The notes: generated from the letters alone by a model not told the origin. 64,000 bases of DNA from Diaphorobacter ruginosibacter (GCF_014395975.1 NZ_CP060714.1:4712001-4776000); one strand, 5' to 3'; counted from the first letter of the stretch, positions 8,123 to 18,377 are shown. A program made the numbers and translations.

Positions 8123-9106
8123 ATGCATCACGGTGGTATTCAGCGGCGCAGCGTTCTTGCGTTGGCGGCGATGGCAGGAATTCCTGCGAAGGCGGTCTTT
8201 GCGCAGGAGTTTCCCACGCGGCCGATCAAATTGGTCATCCCGCAGGGCCCGGGCTCCGGAGCGGATGCCACGGGGCGACAGCTCGGCGAGTTTCTCGCCA
8301 GGCATCTCCATGGCGCGGTGGTCGTGGACAACAAGCCCGGCGCCAACGGCATCCTTGCTTCGTCCAGCGTGGCCAAGGAGCGGCCGGACGGATATACGGT
8401 CTTTCTCACCAGTGTCTCCATCGCAAGCTTCAACCAGCACCTCTACAAGAAGGTGCCGTATGACGCGTTGAACGACTTTACCTACATTGCACCCGTGGCG
8501 GACGCCAGCTTCATGGTGATTGCCAGCAAGCGCAGCGGCATCGGCAATTGGGCGGACTTTGTCGACAGGGCGCGGCGCGAGCCCGGCAAGCTCACCTTTG
8601 CCAGCGGTGGCCTCGGCAACTCCACGCACCTCTACATGGAGAAGATCGCGCGGGACCTGAAGCTGGATCTGCGCCATATTCCCTACAAGGGCTCGGGCCC
8701 CGCCCTGCTGTCCGTGGTGTCGGGGGAAACGGACCTGATGTGCGTGACGACCGTCACCGCCCTGCCTCAGTATGAGGCGGGCACCGTCCTTGCGCTGGCG
8801 CAGTCGGGGGAGCGGCGCGCGAGCCGGATGTCCGGCATTCCACTGATCAAGGAGCTGGCCCCGGGCATGCCGGCGCTTCCGGGCTGGTATGCCCTTGTGG
8901 GTCCGGCGGGGATGCCGCCCGACGTGGTCGGCAAGCTGGCCTTGGCCGTGTCGGCCTTCCTCGATGACGAGCAGAACAAGAAAAAGCTGAACGAGCAGTT
9001 CCTGTTCCCCATCCCCGGAAGCAGCGAGCAGATCAAGTTGCGCGCCACGCAGGAGTCGAAGATCTGGGGCGATCTGATCAAGACGCTGAATATCACGCTG
9101 GACTGA
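8123..9106 (+). CDS. Bug family (TctC-type) tripartite tricarboxylate transporter substrate-binding protein
   Basis: A periplasmic solute receptor of about 327 residues. The N-terminus RRSVLALAAMAGIPAKAVFA is a signal peptide with a twin-arginine-like start. The mature protein opens with the family pattern FPTRPIKLVIPQGPGSGAD and then VVVDNKPGANG. The start is fixed by GAGGAG at 8114-8119, five bases before the ATG. It lies between tcuAB/LysR and a CocE-type hydrolase gene, with no TctA or TctB membrane subunits nearby. Bug receptors of this kind commonly bind carboxylates; given the neighbours, a tricarboxylate such as tricarballylate is possible but unproven. Confidence 0.9.
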   Translation: MHHGGIQRRSVLALAAMAGIPAKAVFAQEFPTRPIKLVIPQGPGSGADATGRQLGEFLARHLHGAVVVDNKPGANGILASSSVAKERPDGYTVFLTSVSIASFNQHLYKKVPYDALNDFTYIAPVADASFMVIASKRSGIGNWADFVDRARREPGKLTFASGGLGNSTHLYMEKIARDLKLDLRHIPYKGSGPALLSVVSGETDLMCVTTVTALPQYEAGTVLALAQSGERRASRMSGIPLIKELAPGMPALPGWYALVGPAGMPPDVVGKLALAVSAFLDDEQNKKKLNEQFLFPIPGSSEQIKLRATQESKIWGDLIKTLNITLD

Positions 9107-9114
9107 GGGAAGAC

Positions 9115-10950
9115 ATGTCGGATCTGGATACGAACGGGGCGGCGTGGGCCGTATCTCCCGGTGAATACAGCAGGGGCCGCGAGGCGCAATGGTCGGTAGG
9201 CGCACCGCGCTCGCAATATCTGCGGATGCGCGACGGGTGCAGGCTCGCGGTGGATGTGTACCTGCCCATGGATGGCGATGCTCCGGGCGACCGCTTCCCG
9301 GTGATCGCCGTGATGACTCCGTACTACCGCCGCTTCAAGGTGAGCAGCGAGGGTGCGGAGCCCGCACCCAACATCGCCATCTATCGCGACTTCTTCGTGC
9401 CGCGTGGCTATGCGCTTGTGGTGCTTGACGTGCGGGGCAGCGGCGCGAGCTTCGGGCGGCGGGACGCCTTCCGCTCTCCCAAGGAGCGCGGCGACTACCT
9501 TGAGCTGGCCGAATGGATCGCGTCGCAACCCTGGTGCAATGGCTCCATCGGCGCGACCGGCATCTCCTACCTGGGTGCGGCATCCTGCTTTCTCGGGAGC
9601 ACGGGGCACCCGGCGGTCAAGGCTGTGGCACCGCTCTTCGCGGTGTCCGACACGTATTCCGACCATGTGTTTCCCGGCGGGATCATGTGCAAGACGGTCA
9701 CCTCGAACTATGACGATCTCATTCGCGCTCTGGATTGGGACTTGCGCGATGAACTCAAGGCCTACGCGTATTTCAGCGATCCGCGCTACTGTGGTCCCGC
9801 GCCGGTGGACGACGATCCGCAGGGCGTGCTTGTCCAGGAGGCGATCGAAGAGCACAAGGACAGCTTCATGCTGCGCGACATGGCCGCCGAGATGGCATTC
9901 CGCGAGGAAGGCTGCCTGCACGATCCGGAGCTGCACAGCGGGGCATGCAGCCCCTACTGGTACCTGCACGAGGTGGCCGGAAAGGTGGCGGTCTACTCGG
10001 TCTCCGGCTGGTATGACGGCAGCGCCTTCGTGCATGGCTCCATCTCGCGCTTCCTGACCCTCAAGGGGGCGTCTGACCGCCTGCTGCTCGGACCCTGGGA
10101 TCACGGAGCGAGGGCGAACGGCTCGCCCTGGCGCACGCCGGGCCGGAGCGCTCCGGACTTTCCTATTCTTGCCGAGGTGCTCCGCTTCTTCGACCATCAT
10201 CTGGCGGGCCGACCGACCGGCATCGAGAACGAGGACCCCGTGCACTATTTCTGCACGCATGCGGAGGAATGGCGAAGCGCTCCGCAATGGCCGCCCGTAT
10301 CGTCTCCCGGGCTCTGGCATCTTCGTCCGGGCAGGCTCGATCTCACGGCGCAGGAGCGCGTCGCCACGGTCGAGCACCAGACGAAATTCACGGTCTCCAC
10401 CGGCACGCACACGCGCTTCGAGCGTCTTGCGGCGCAGGCGACGGTGGACTACTACAGCGACTGGGCGCGGAACGAGGCGCACATGCTGTCCTTCGTGTCG
10501 GATCCGCTGCCCGACGATCTCGAGCTGGGTGGCCACGTCCGGCTCGACCTGACGCTCAGCAGCAGTGAAAGCGATGGCGCGATCTTCGCGTATCTCTCGG
10601 AGCTCGAAAGCGATGGCCAGCTGCGTTTCATCACCGATGGCTGCCTGCGCCTGGCCCATCGGCAGACCAGTGCGCCGCCGCCGCGCTATCAGGCGGTGTG
10701 GCCCTACCGCGAGTACTCGCGCAGCCATGCCCGGCGGATGACGCCGCTCGTCATGGAGCAGGTGCAGATCGCGCTGCTGCCCGTGGGGTGGCGGTTGAAG
10801 GCCGGAAGCCGTCTCAAGCTGTCACTGAGCGGGGCCGACGCGGAGCATTTCCAGCAGGTGCCGCACGGTCGCCCCCCCAGGTTCTCGTTCGAGCTGGGAG
10901 GGCCTCGGGGCTGCGTGCTGCGATTGCCCGTGGTTTCGCGCGGCGATTGA
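9115..10950 (+). CDS. CocE/NonD family hydrolase (S15 X-Pro dipeptidyl-peptidase-like)
   Basis: A 611-residue alpha/beta hydrolase of the cocaine-esterase/S15 group. The nucleophile elbow is ATGISYLGAAS (Ser151), preceded by the conserved VVLDVRGSGASFG. The segment LLLGPWDHGA (about residues 323-332) probably supplies the catalytic Asp and His. The C-terminal third has the jelly-roll domain typical of the family, with LPVGWRLKAGSRLKLSLSGA. It hydrolyses an ester or amide of unknown identity. No signal peptide is seen, so it is probably cytoplasmic. It starts 8 bp after the Bug receptor gene, implying one operon in which the receptor supplies the substrate. Confidence 0.88.
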   Translation: MSDLDTNGAAWAVSPGEYSRGREAQWSVGAPRSQYLRMRDGCRLAVDVYLPMDGDAPGDRFPVIAVMTPYYRRFKVSSEGAEPAPNIAIYRDFFVPRGYALVVLDVRGSGASFGRRDAFRSPKERGDYLELAEWIASQPWCNGSIGATGISYLGAASCFLGSTGHPAVKAVAPLFAVSDTYSDHVFPGGIMCKTVTSNYDDLIRALDWDLRDELKAYAYFSDPRYCGPAPVDDDPQGVLVQEAIEEHKDSFMLRDMAAEMAFREEGCLHDPELHSGACSPYWYLHEVAGKVAVYSVSGWYDGSAFVHGSISRFLTLKGASDRLLLGPWDHGARANGSPWRTPGRSAPDFPILAEVLRFFDHHLAGRPTGIENEDPVHYFCTHAEEWRSAPQWPPVSSPGLWHLRPGRLDLTAQERVATVEHQTKFTVSTGTHTRFERLAAQATVDYYSDWARNEAHMLSFVSDPLPDDLELGGHVRLDLTLSSSESDGAIFAYLSELESDGQLRFITDGCLRLAHRQTSAPPPRYQAVWPYREYSRSHARRMTPLVMEQVQIALLPVGWRLKAGSRLKLSLSGADAEHFQQVPHGRPPRFSFELGGPRGCVLRLPVVSRGD

Positions 10951-10952
10951 GT

Positions 10953-11900
10953 TCAGGCGGGGGCGGGGCCCCGCTCGACCAGCCGGGCGCCCATCCACTT
11001 GCCCGACTGCACCAGTTGCCGTGCGCAGTCGGTCAGCACCACGCGTGCGGCCAGCGCGGCCGGGGAGAGCTCGTCGTCCGACAGGCTGCACAGCAGCGCC
11101 TGGCGGCGCACGTGCTCATCATCGATTTCGGACCACCAGAAGCGCTCGGCCGCGTCCTCGTAGGAGTTCACGGCCGACCAGGGCTGCACCGTTGCGCCGA
11201 GGCCCGCGTCCACGGCTTCCATCAGCATGGTGAGCGAATCGATCTCCATGGCCAGCTGGGGCTGGAAGCCGGCCTGTGCGCAGGCCGTGACGATCGAGCT
11301 GCGCAGGCCGTGGCTGCCCGAGGGCAGGATCAGCGGCTTTTCCTGCAGCTGCTGCAGCGTGATCCGCTCGGCCAGGGGCCAGAGCGGCCTGCGGCGCGAC
11401 TGGATCAGGAACAGGCGCTCCTCGAGCAGCGGCGTCACGCTCCAGCGGCGCGCGGCCTGGGTGTCGAACAGGATGGCCAGGTCGAGCTGGCGTGCGTTGA
11501 GCAGGCTCGAGAGGTGGCCCGACAGTGCGGAGACCATGTGCAGCCGCACGTCGGGGTAGCGCTCGCGCATGGCGCGCATCAACGGCAGGCCGAGCACCGA
11601 TGCATTGGTCGGTGACAGGCCGACGCTGACCGCGCCGGACAGCCGTGCCTGCTGCGCCGCGAGGATGGCCTGATCGGCATGGCGCAGCGTGAGTTGCGCC
11701 TCGTGGAAGAACGCCAGGCCGGCCTCGGTGGGTACCGTGCCCTTGCTCGTGCGCTGCAGCAGGCGCGTGGACAGTTCGCCCTCGAGGCGGCTGATCTGCT
11801 GGCTCAGCGCCGACTGCACCATGCCCAGGTCGAGCGCTGCCCGCCCCATGGAGCCGAGCTCGACGATACGGACGAAGTAGCGGAGTTGGCGCAGCTCCAT
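10953..11900 (-). CDS. LysR family transcriptional regulator
   Basis: A 315-residue LysR-type regulator starting MELRQLRYFVRIVELGSMGR, with HTH residues AALDLGMVQSALSQQISRLE. A full co-inducer domain follows. The gene begins 3 bp after the porin stop on the same strand, so it is probably the second gene of a porin-lysR transcript. It ends 2 bp from the convergent CocE hydrolase gene. It is a candidate regulator of the porin or the receptor-hydrolase pair. Confidence 0.87.
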   Translation of the reverse strand: MELRQLRYFVRIVELGSMGRAALDLGMVQSALSQQISRLEGELSTRLLQRTSKGTVPTEAGLAFFHEAQLTLRHADQAILAAQQARLSGAVSVGLSPTNASVLGLPLMRAMRERYPDVRLHMVSALSGHLSSLLNARQLDLAILFDTQAARRWSVTPLLEERLFLIQSRRRPLWPLAERITLQQLQEKPLILPSGSHGLRSSIVTACAQAGFQPQLAMEIDSLTMLMEAVDAGLGATVQPWSAVNSYEDAAERFWWSEIDDEHVRRQALLCSLSDDELSPAALAARVVLTDCARQLVQSGKWMGARLVERGPAPA

Positions 11901-11903
11901 GGG

Positions 11904-12980
11904 TCAGAACCGGTATTGCATGCCCAGCCCGAAGCCGGTCGCGCGGCTCTTGTTGCCCGCGCCCTGGTATCCGTCGTCCCAGTTCGTCAGGTCGAATTCT
12001 GCGTACAGCCTGGTGCGCATCGACAGCCGGTACTCATAGAACGCCACGAAGCGGCCGTAGCCGTCGTTGGCGAGCGAGGCGCGTTCGCGGTCGACCTTGT
12101 AGTAGGCGAGCGTCCAGTCGCTTTGCTGGGTGGTGGACAGCGTGGCACCCACGGAAACCACGCGCTGCCGCGTGCGTGCGGCCTCGCCGTCGCCGGTCTG
12201 GCTGCGCGCCGCGCTTGCGGCGAGGCGGACATTGCCCGCGCGGTGGGACAGTCCCAGGTTCCAGGCCTTGAGCTGTCGGCCGCTGGCGTCCCTGAAGGTC
12301 TGGTACGCACCGGCCGCAGCCGTGCCGTTTTCTTCCCAGGCGAGGCCCAGGCCGCCGGAGGACAGCGGCTTGTGGTCGCCTGCCTGTTCGCCGGCGCTGT
12401 ACATCGCGCTGAACTGGTACGGGCCGGTGCGGTTGGTGAGCTTGAGCGCATTGTTGAGCCAGTAGGCGTTGCCGTCGATGCCGGTGTTGCCATATGGGGT
12501 GCCCAGCCCATGCCGGGCGAGCGCGCCCACCGTCATGTTGGGGTTGAAATCGGGAAAGCGCCGCTGCAATGGGTCGATGGTGACGAGCGCATCGGCGAGC
12601 AGCGATGCCTGGCGGCCCACCTTGAGCGTGTTGCCCGATGTGTCCTGCAGTCCGATCCAACTGCCCCGGTCGAAGAACGGCGTGCCCTGCGCCGGCATGC
12701 CGGTGTCGGCGTTGAGGCCGGACTCCAGCTCGAACACCGCATTCAGCCCGCCCCCGAGGGGCGTGGTGCCGCGCACGCCCCAGCGGCTGGCATCGTTGAG
12801 GCCGCTGGAGAGGCTGTTCTGCGATCCGCTGGCGGGCATGTGCCGGTCCGTGAGCCCCGACGCGTGGCGCACGCCAAGGTCCATGGTGCCGTAGACCGTG
12901 AAATCCTTGGGTTGCGCCGATGCGGGCAGCGCCATCGCGGCGGAGAGCAACGCACAGAGCGCGCCAAGTTCTTTCTTCAA
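11904..12980 (-). CDS. Gram-negative general porin (OmpC-like, burkholderial type)
   Basis: An outer-membrane trimeric beta-barrel porin of about 358 residues. A signal peptide (LGALCALLSAAMALPASA) precedes the mature start QPKDFTVYGTMDLGV. The barrel contains PLGGGLNAVFELESGLN and KVGRQASLL, and ends GMQYRF with the C-terminal phenylalanine needed for BamA recognition. A TTG at 12980 is chosen as start because GGAG lies 6-7 bases upstream and the KK follows directly, giving a normal signal peptide. An ATG 19 codons upstream would place a charged, proline-rich tail before the signal. The lysR gene follows immediately. Confidence 0.88.
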   Translation of the reverse strand: MKKELGALCALLSAAMALPASAQPKDFTVYGTMDLGVRHASGLTDRHMPASGSQNSLSSGLNDASRWGVRGTTPLGGGLNAVFELESGLNADTGMPAQGTPFFDRGSWIGLQDTSGNTLKVGRQASLLADALVTIDPLQRRFPDFNPNMTVGALARHGLGTPYGNTGIDGNAYWLNNALKLTNRTGPYQFSAMYSAGEQAGDHKPLSSGGLGLAWEENGTAAAGAYQTFRDASGRQLKAWNLGLSHRAGNVRLAASAARSQTGDGEAARTRQRVVSVGATLSTTQQSDWTLAYYKVDRERASLANDGYGRFVAFYEYRLSMRTRLYAEFDLTNWDDGYQGAGNKSRATGFGLGMQYRF

Positions 12981-13251
12981 AATCGACTCCGATGGAGGTG
13001 GGCGGCCGCGCCGCGGGACGGAGCACGGGCCTTGCATGGATGCCGCTCACCTGAGCGAAATCATCAGCATTCACGCGCAAGTCCTTGTCGGACCGGGACA
13101 AGTTTACCGCGCGGATGCGGAGGATGCCAGCCACAAGCCCCTCTCATGAGGGCAGGGGCCGTGCTTTTCACGATCTGGGAAACGTCTCGTGCGAAGGGGT
13201 TTGCGTCCACGAGCGGGGCAGGCGGGATGGCAAAAAAATACAATCCACCCA

Positions 13252-14370
13252 ATGAGCGCTTCTTCCAAACATCGTGTCGTCGTCGGCCTGTCGGGCGGCG
13301 TGGATTCCGCCGTCACCGCCCATCTGCTGAAAAAGCAGGGGCATGAGGTGGTCGGAATCTTCATGAAGAACTGGGAAGATGACGACGACAGCGAATACTG
13401 CTCGTCCAACATCGATTTCGTCGACGCGGCCGCCGTGGCCGATGTGATCGGCATCGAGATCGAGCATGTGAACTTCGCGGCCGAGTACAAGGACCGCGTG
13501 TTCGCCGAATTCCTGCGCGAGTACCAGGCAGGCCGCACGCCCAACCCCGACGTGCTGTGCAATGCGGAGATCAAGTTCAAGGCGTTCCTGGACCACGCCA
13601 TGCGTCTCGGGGCCGAGAAGATCGCCACGGGCCACTATGCGCGCGTGCGCCAGAACAGCGAAACGCAGCTGTTCGAGCTGCTCAAGGGCCTGGATCCGTC
13701 CAAGGACCAGAGCTATTTCCTGCACCGCCTGAACCAGGCGCAGCTCTCGAAGGCCATGTTCCCGGTGGGCGAGCTGCACAAGACCGAGGTGCGCCGCATC
13801 GCCGAGGAGATCGGCCTGCCCAACGCGAGGAAGAAGGATTCGACCGGCATCTGCTTCATCGGCGAGCGCCCGTTCCGCGATTTCCTGAACCGCTACATCC
13901 AGCACGAGCCCGGCCTGATCCTCGACGACCGGGGCCGCAAGCTCGGCAGGCATGTGGGCCTGTCGTTCTACACGCTGGGCCAGCGCCAGGGGCTGGGCAT
14001 CGGCGGGGTGAAGGAAAAGGGCGCGCAGCGCGGCGCCGGCGACCACGCGCCCTGGTTCGTGGCGCGCAAGGACCTTGAGAAGAACACCCTGCGCGTGGTT
14101 CAGGGCCATGACCACCCGTGGCTGCTGTCGCATGATCTGAAGGCCCAGGATGCAAGCTGGATTGCCGGCCATGCGCCCGCCACAGGCGCCTGTGCGGCCA
14201 AGACCCGCTATCGCCAGGCGGATGCGAACTGCAACGTCGTGAAGGCCGACGGGCAGGCGTTCAGCCTGCACTTTCCCGAGGCGCAATGGGCCGTGACGCC
14301 CGGGCAGTCCGCCGTTCTCTATGACGGCGACGTGTGCCTGGGGGGCGGCATCATCACGGCAGATCACTGA
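13252..14370 (+). CDS. mnmA: tRNA 2-thiouridine(34) synthase MnmA
   Basis: Transfers sulfur to C2 of uridine-34 in the anticodons of tRNA-Lys, Glu and Gln, using ATP and persulfide. The 372-residue product has the PP-loop GLSGGVDSAVTA near residues 12-22, a first catalytic cysteine in NPDVLCNAEIKF (C103) and the second in STGICFIGER (C201). The ATG at 13252 gives the usual short lead (MSASSKHRVVVGLSGG). It is normally directly behind a Nudix gene in related bacteria; here that gene is at 1765-2250. A terminator follows at 14489. Confidence 0.95.
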   Translation: MSASSKHRVVVGLSGGVDSAVTAHLLKKQGHEVVGIFMKNWEDDDDSEYCSSNIDFVDAAAVADVIGIEIEHVNFAAEYKDRVFAEFLREYQAGRTPNPDVLCNAEIKFKAFLDHAMRLGAEKIATGHYARVRQNSETQLFELLKGLDPSKDQSYFLHRLNQAQLSKAMFPVGELHKTEVRRIAEEIGLPNARKKDSTGICFIGERPFRDFLNRYIQHEPGLILDDRGRKLGRHVGLSFYTLGQRQGLGIGGVKEKGAQRGAGDHAPWFVARKDLEKNTLRVVQGHDHPWLLSHDLKAQDASWIAGHAPATGACAAKTRYRQADANCNVVKADGQAFSLHFPEAQWAVTPGQSAVLYDGDVCLGGGIITADH

Positions 14371-14764
14371 TCCGCACTGATCCGGTCACCGGCCGGCAGC
14401 CCGTTCACTCCCCCTTTGTGCCATGGGCGCCAAGGTGGGTGAATGGTGGATTTGAAAAAATCTGAAGTCAATTGAAAAGATTTCGAACAACGCGCGCCCC
14501 TCTGGGCGCGCGTTGCTTTCGCGCCTTCTTGGTGTTCCCTCTGATGCTGCGGCGCTTGACTCGCCAATACACTCGCGCCCGTTTTGCGGATAGGACTTGG
14601 GCGCATCGCTGATGCCATGCCGATAGTTCTTGAGCGGGTTTGCCCGCTCACGCATGTCAAAAAAGTTGTCCGAAACTCATTGCGGCCTCCATCGGGGCTG
14701 GCGGTTCCGGGCAGTTGATTCACAACAGCAGGCTAATTAACACAGCAGATAAGGGGCATGTCAG
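14371..14764 (+). other. Intergenic region between mnmA and lldP (394 bp)
   Basis: No gene is supported here. It holds the mnmA terminator (14489-14520) and the upstream region of lldP, ending with AAGGGG at 14751-14756, nine bases before the lldP ATG. Short open frames on the minus strand have no ribosome binding site or recognisable product. No LldR-type operator was recognised. Confidence 0.6.
14489..14520 (+). terminator. Rho-independent terminator after mnmA
   Basis: A perfect 11-bp stem (AACGCGCGCCC at 14489-14499 pairs with GGGCGCGCGTT at 14504-14514) with a CTCT loop, followed by a modest T tract (GCTTTC). Confidence 0.75.
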
Positions 14765-16426
<1,662 letters not shown>

Positions 16427-16485
16427 CGCGGCAGTGATCCGCGCCGGGCTGATGGCCCGGTGACGACCTGGAGACGATCCAGAGG

Positions 16486-16518
16486 CGACAAGGCCCGCGC
16501 AAGCGGGCCTTGTCGTTT
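16486..16518 (+). terminator. Rho-independent terminator after lldP
   Basis: A perfect 13-bp stem (CGACAAGGCCCGC at 16486-16498 with GCGGGCCTTGTCG at 16503-16515) and a GCAA tetraloop, then TTTGC. It lies between lldP and the convergent iclR-type gene. Confidence 0.85.
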
Positions 16519-16544
16519 GCGGCGCGCAGTCCTCTGCCCGCTGC

Positions 16545-17348
16545 TCAGGCCAGCGAGTCGGTGATCGGCCGCATGGCCTGCGCGCATTCCTGCAGGGCCG
16601 GCACGATGCGCTCCTCGATTTCCCGGACGGACCAGGGCTCGCCGATCGAGGTGACATTGAGGCCGATGGTGCTCTGCCCCCCCGAGCCGGGCAGTGCGAT
16701 CGCCACGCCGAACAGGCCGTTGACCAGCTCGGAGTTCACGAAGCTCCAGCCGCGCTCGCGGATGCGCTCGAGTTCCTGGCCGAGCTCCTGGCGTTCCGTG
16801 ACGGTGCGCTGCGCGAGCTGGTGCATTGTTCCCTGCGGCAGATGCGCGGCCAGCTGGTCCGGCGGGAGCTGGGCGAGCAGCACCCGTCCGAGCGAGTGCG
16901 CGTAGGCGGGCAGGCGGTCGCCCGCACGCAGGTCGAGCTTGATCGGGCGGTCGGCCTCCACCCGCTCGACGAACAGCACGTCGGCATCGGACAGGATCCC
17001 CAGGGCCGCGCCCACGCCCAGCTCGCGCGAGAGCCTGCGCAGGTGGGGGCGCACGGCACCGGCCAGCCCCAGGGAGCGGAAATAGCGGTATCCCAGTTCG
17101 ATGCAGCGGGGGGCCAGCGAGAACTGGCGGTCGTTCTGCTGCATGTACCCAAGCTCGACCAGCGTGAGCAGGATGCGCCGGGACGCCGGGCGCGTGACCC
17201 CGAGCAGCTCGGCGGCAGACTGGATCGTGACACTGCGCATCTCCTCGTTGAAAGCCTCCATGAGCTGGAGCCCATTGGCCAGCGCGTCCAGAAACTCCCG
17301 TTTCCCCTCGGGCTCTGCCGCCACGGGCGGTGCGTTCTTCTTCTGCAT
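16545..17348 (-). CDS. IclR family transcriptional regulator
   Basis: A 267-residue IclR-type regulator. The N-terminal winged helix covers about residues 18-80 (FLDALANGLQLMEAFNEE, then TIQSAAELLGVTRPASRRIL and LVELGYMQQ). The effector-binding GAF-like domain carries RLPAYAHSLGRVLLAQLP and a C-terminal GLNVTSIG. The start resembles the PcaR/PobR subgroup. It diverges from the dioxygenase-hydrolase-Bug gene set at 17520, and the shared intergenic region contains a perfect 30-bp palindrome that is its likely operator. Confidence 0.9.
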   Translation of the reverse strand: MQKKNAPPVAAEPEGKREFLDALANGLQLMEAFNEEMRSVTIQSAAELLGVTRPASRRILLTLVELGYMQQNDRQFSLAPRCIELGYRYFRSLGLAGAVRPHLRRLSRELGVGAALGILSDADVLFVERVEADRPIKLDLRAGDRLPAYAHSLGRVLLAQLPPDQLAAHLPQGTMHQLAQRTVTERQELGQELERIRERGWSFVNSELVNGLFGVAIALPGSGGQSTIGLNVTSIGEPWSVREIEERIVPALQECAQAMRPITDSLA

Positions 17349-17446
17349 TGGATTGATCCGGAAATGTGTGGCCTGTGAATCCTGAAAGCGGCGAGGCGAC
17401 CCCGGCGGCTTGGGGCTGCGGGCTCCAAGGATAAATCGTGAAGGGC

Positions 17447-17473
17447 TCGACAGAAGCGAAACTTTGATATAGA
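17447..17473 (+). promoter_or_regulatory. Possible promoter of the dioxygenase operon
   Basis: A TCGACA box (17447-17452) and a TATAGA box (17468-17473), 15 bp apart, lie directly upstream of the 30-bp palindrome. The spacing is shorter than the 17-bp ideal, so this is a weak prediction supported mainly by position. Confidence 0.35.
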
Positions 17474-17503
17474 TTAATTAGCGAACAACTGTTCGCTAAT
17501 TAA
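17474..17503. promoter_or_regulatory. Perfect 30-bp palindrome, likely IclR operator
   Basis: Two 14-bp arms (TTAATTAGCGAACA and its exact complement TGTTCGCTAATTAA) flank a 2-bp AC spacer. It lies between the divergent iclR-type gene and the dioxygenase gene, just before the AAGGAG ribosome binding site at 17505-17510. Length, symmetry and position fit an operator bound by a dimeric or tetrameric IclR-type regulator. Confidence 0.75.
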
Positions 17504-17519
17504 ACAAGGAGCAAGAGAC

Positions 17520-18365
17520 ATGCAGATTTCCCCCCTCTCGGAGCGCTTCGGCGCTGCGGTCAGCGACATCGACCTGGCGCGCGCCTTCACCGACGACGAA
17601 TTCGCCGAGATCCACAAGGTCTTCGTGGACAACAAGCTCGTCTGCTTCAAGAACCAGTCGCTCTCGGCGGCGGCACAGATCGAGTTCAGCCGCCGCTTCG
17701 GCCCGCTGGAGGTGCACCTGCTCACGCAGTACAACCACCCGGAGCATCCGGAAATCTTCCGGCTCTCCAACCGCGTGGTGGACGGGCAGCCCATGGGCAT
17801 TGCGGACGGCGGCTCCTACTGGCATTCGGATCTCGCGTTCCAGGAGCAGCCCGCGAAGGCCACGATCCTCAATGCGCTGGAGATTCCGCCCGAAGGCGGA
17901 GACACGCTGTTCGTCGACATGGAGGCGGCCTACGAAGCCCTTTCCCCCGAGTGGAAGCAGCGCCTCGCTGGTTTGCACGCGGTGCATCGCTACCGCCGCA
18001 AGCAGAATACGGACGGCCAGAGCACGCGCGTGGAACTGAACGAGGCGCAGAAGGCGCAGACGCCGGATGTGGTCCATCCGCTGATCCGCACCAACCCGGA
18101 TACCGGCCGCAAGTCCATCTTCGCGCACAAGGGTATGACGGCGGAGATCGTCGGAATGCCGGCAGAGGAGAGCAATGCAATTCTCGAGTACCTGTTCGAG
18201 CACACGATCCGCCCGGACTTCCGCTACGACTTCCGCTGGAGCCCCGGCGACGTGGTGATGTGGGACAACCGTTCCACCATGCACAGCGCCACGACGCGCG
18301 ACCTGCCGGCCGGCCAGCACCGCACGCTGTACCGCACGACGGTGCGCGGCGAGCGTCCGGTCTGA
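17520..18365 (+). CDS. TauD/TfdA family 2-oxoglutarate-dependent dioxygenase
   Basis: A 281-residue Fe(II)/2-oxoglutarate oxygenase. The iron-binding facial triad is visible: His102 and Asp104 in SYWHSDLAF, and His255 in STMHSATTRD, followed by the 2-oxoglutarate-binding arginine in HRTLYRTT. The fold and length match TfdA/TauD enzymes, which hydroxylate a substrate carbon next to an ether, sulfonate or similar group. The substrate is unknown. It is first in a probable operon with a MetX-like hydrolase (12 bp downstream) and a Bug receptor. An IclR gene and operator are upstream. Confidence 0.9.
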   Translation: MQISPLSERFGAAVSDIDLARAFTDDEFAEIHKVFVDNKLVCFKNQSLSAAAQIEFSRRFGPLEVHLLTQYNHPEHPEIFRLSNRVVDGQPMGIADGGSYWHSDLAFQEQPAKATILNALEIPPEGGDTLFVDMEAAYEALSPEWKQRLAGLHAVHRYRRKQNTDGQSTRVELNEAQKAQTPDVVHPLIRTNPDTGRKSIFAHKGMTAEIVGMPAEESNAILEYLFEHTIRPDFRYDFRWSPGDVVMWDNRSTMHSATTRDLPAGQHRTLYRTTVRGERPV

Positions 18366-18377
18366 GGGGCGCAGGCC

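Noticed and set aside
8767..10728. 653-codon minus-strand open frame opposite the CocE-type hydrolase
   Set aside because: The plus strand carries intact catalytic motifs of the hydrolase; this frame has none.
13038..13251. Additional gene between the porin and mnmA
   Set aside because: Open frames here lack start context and domains; the space is better explained as divergent promoters.
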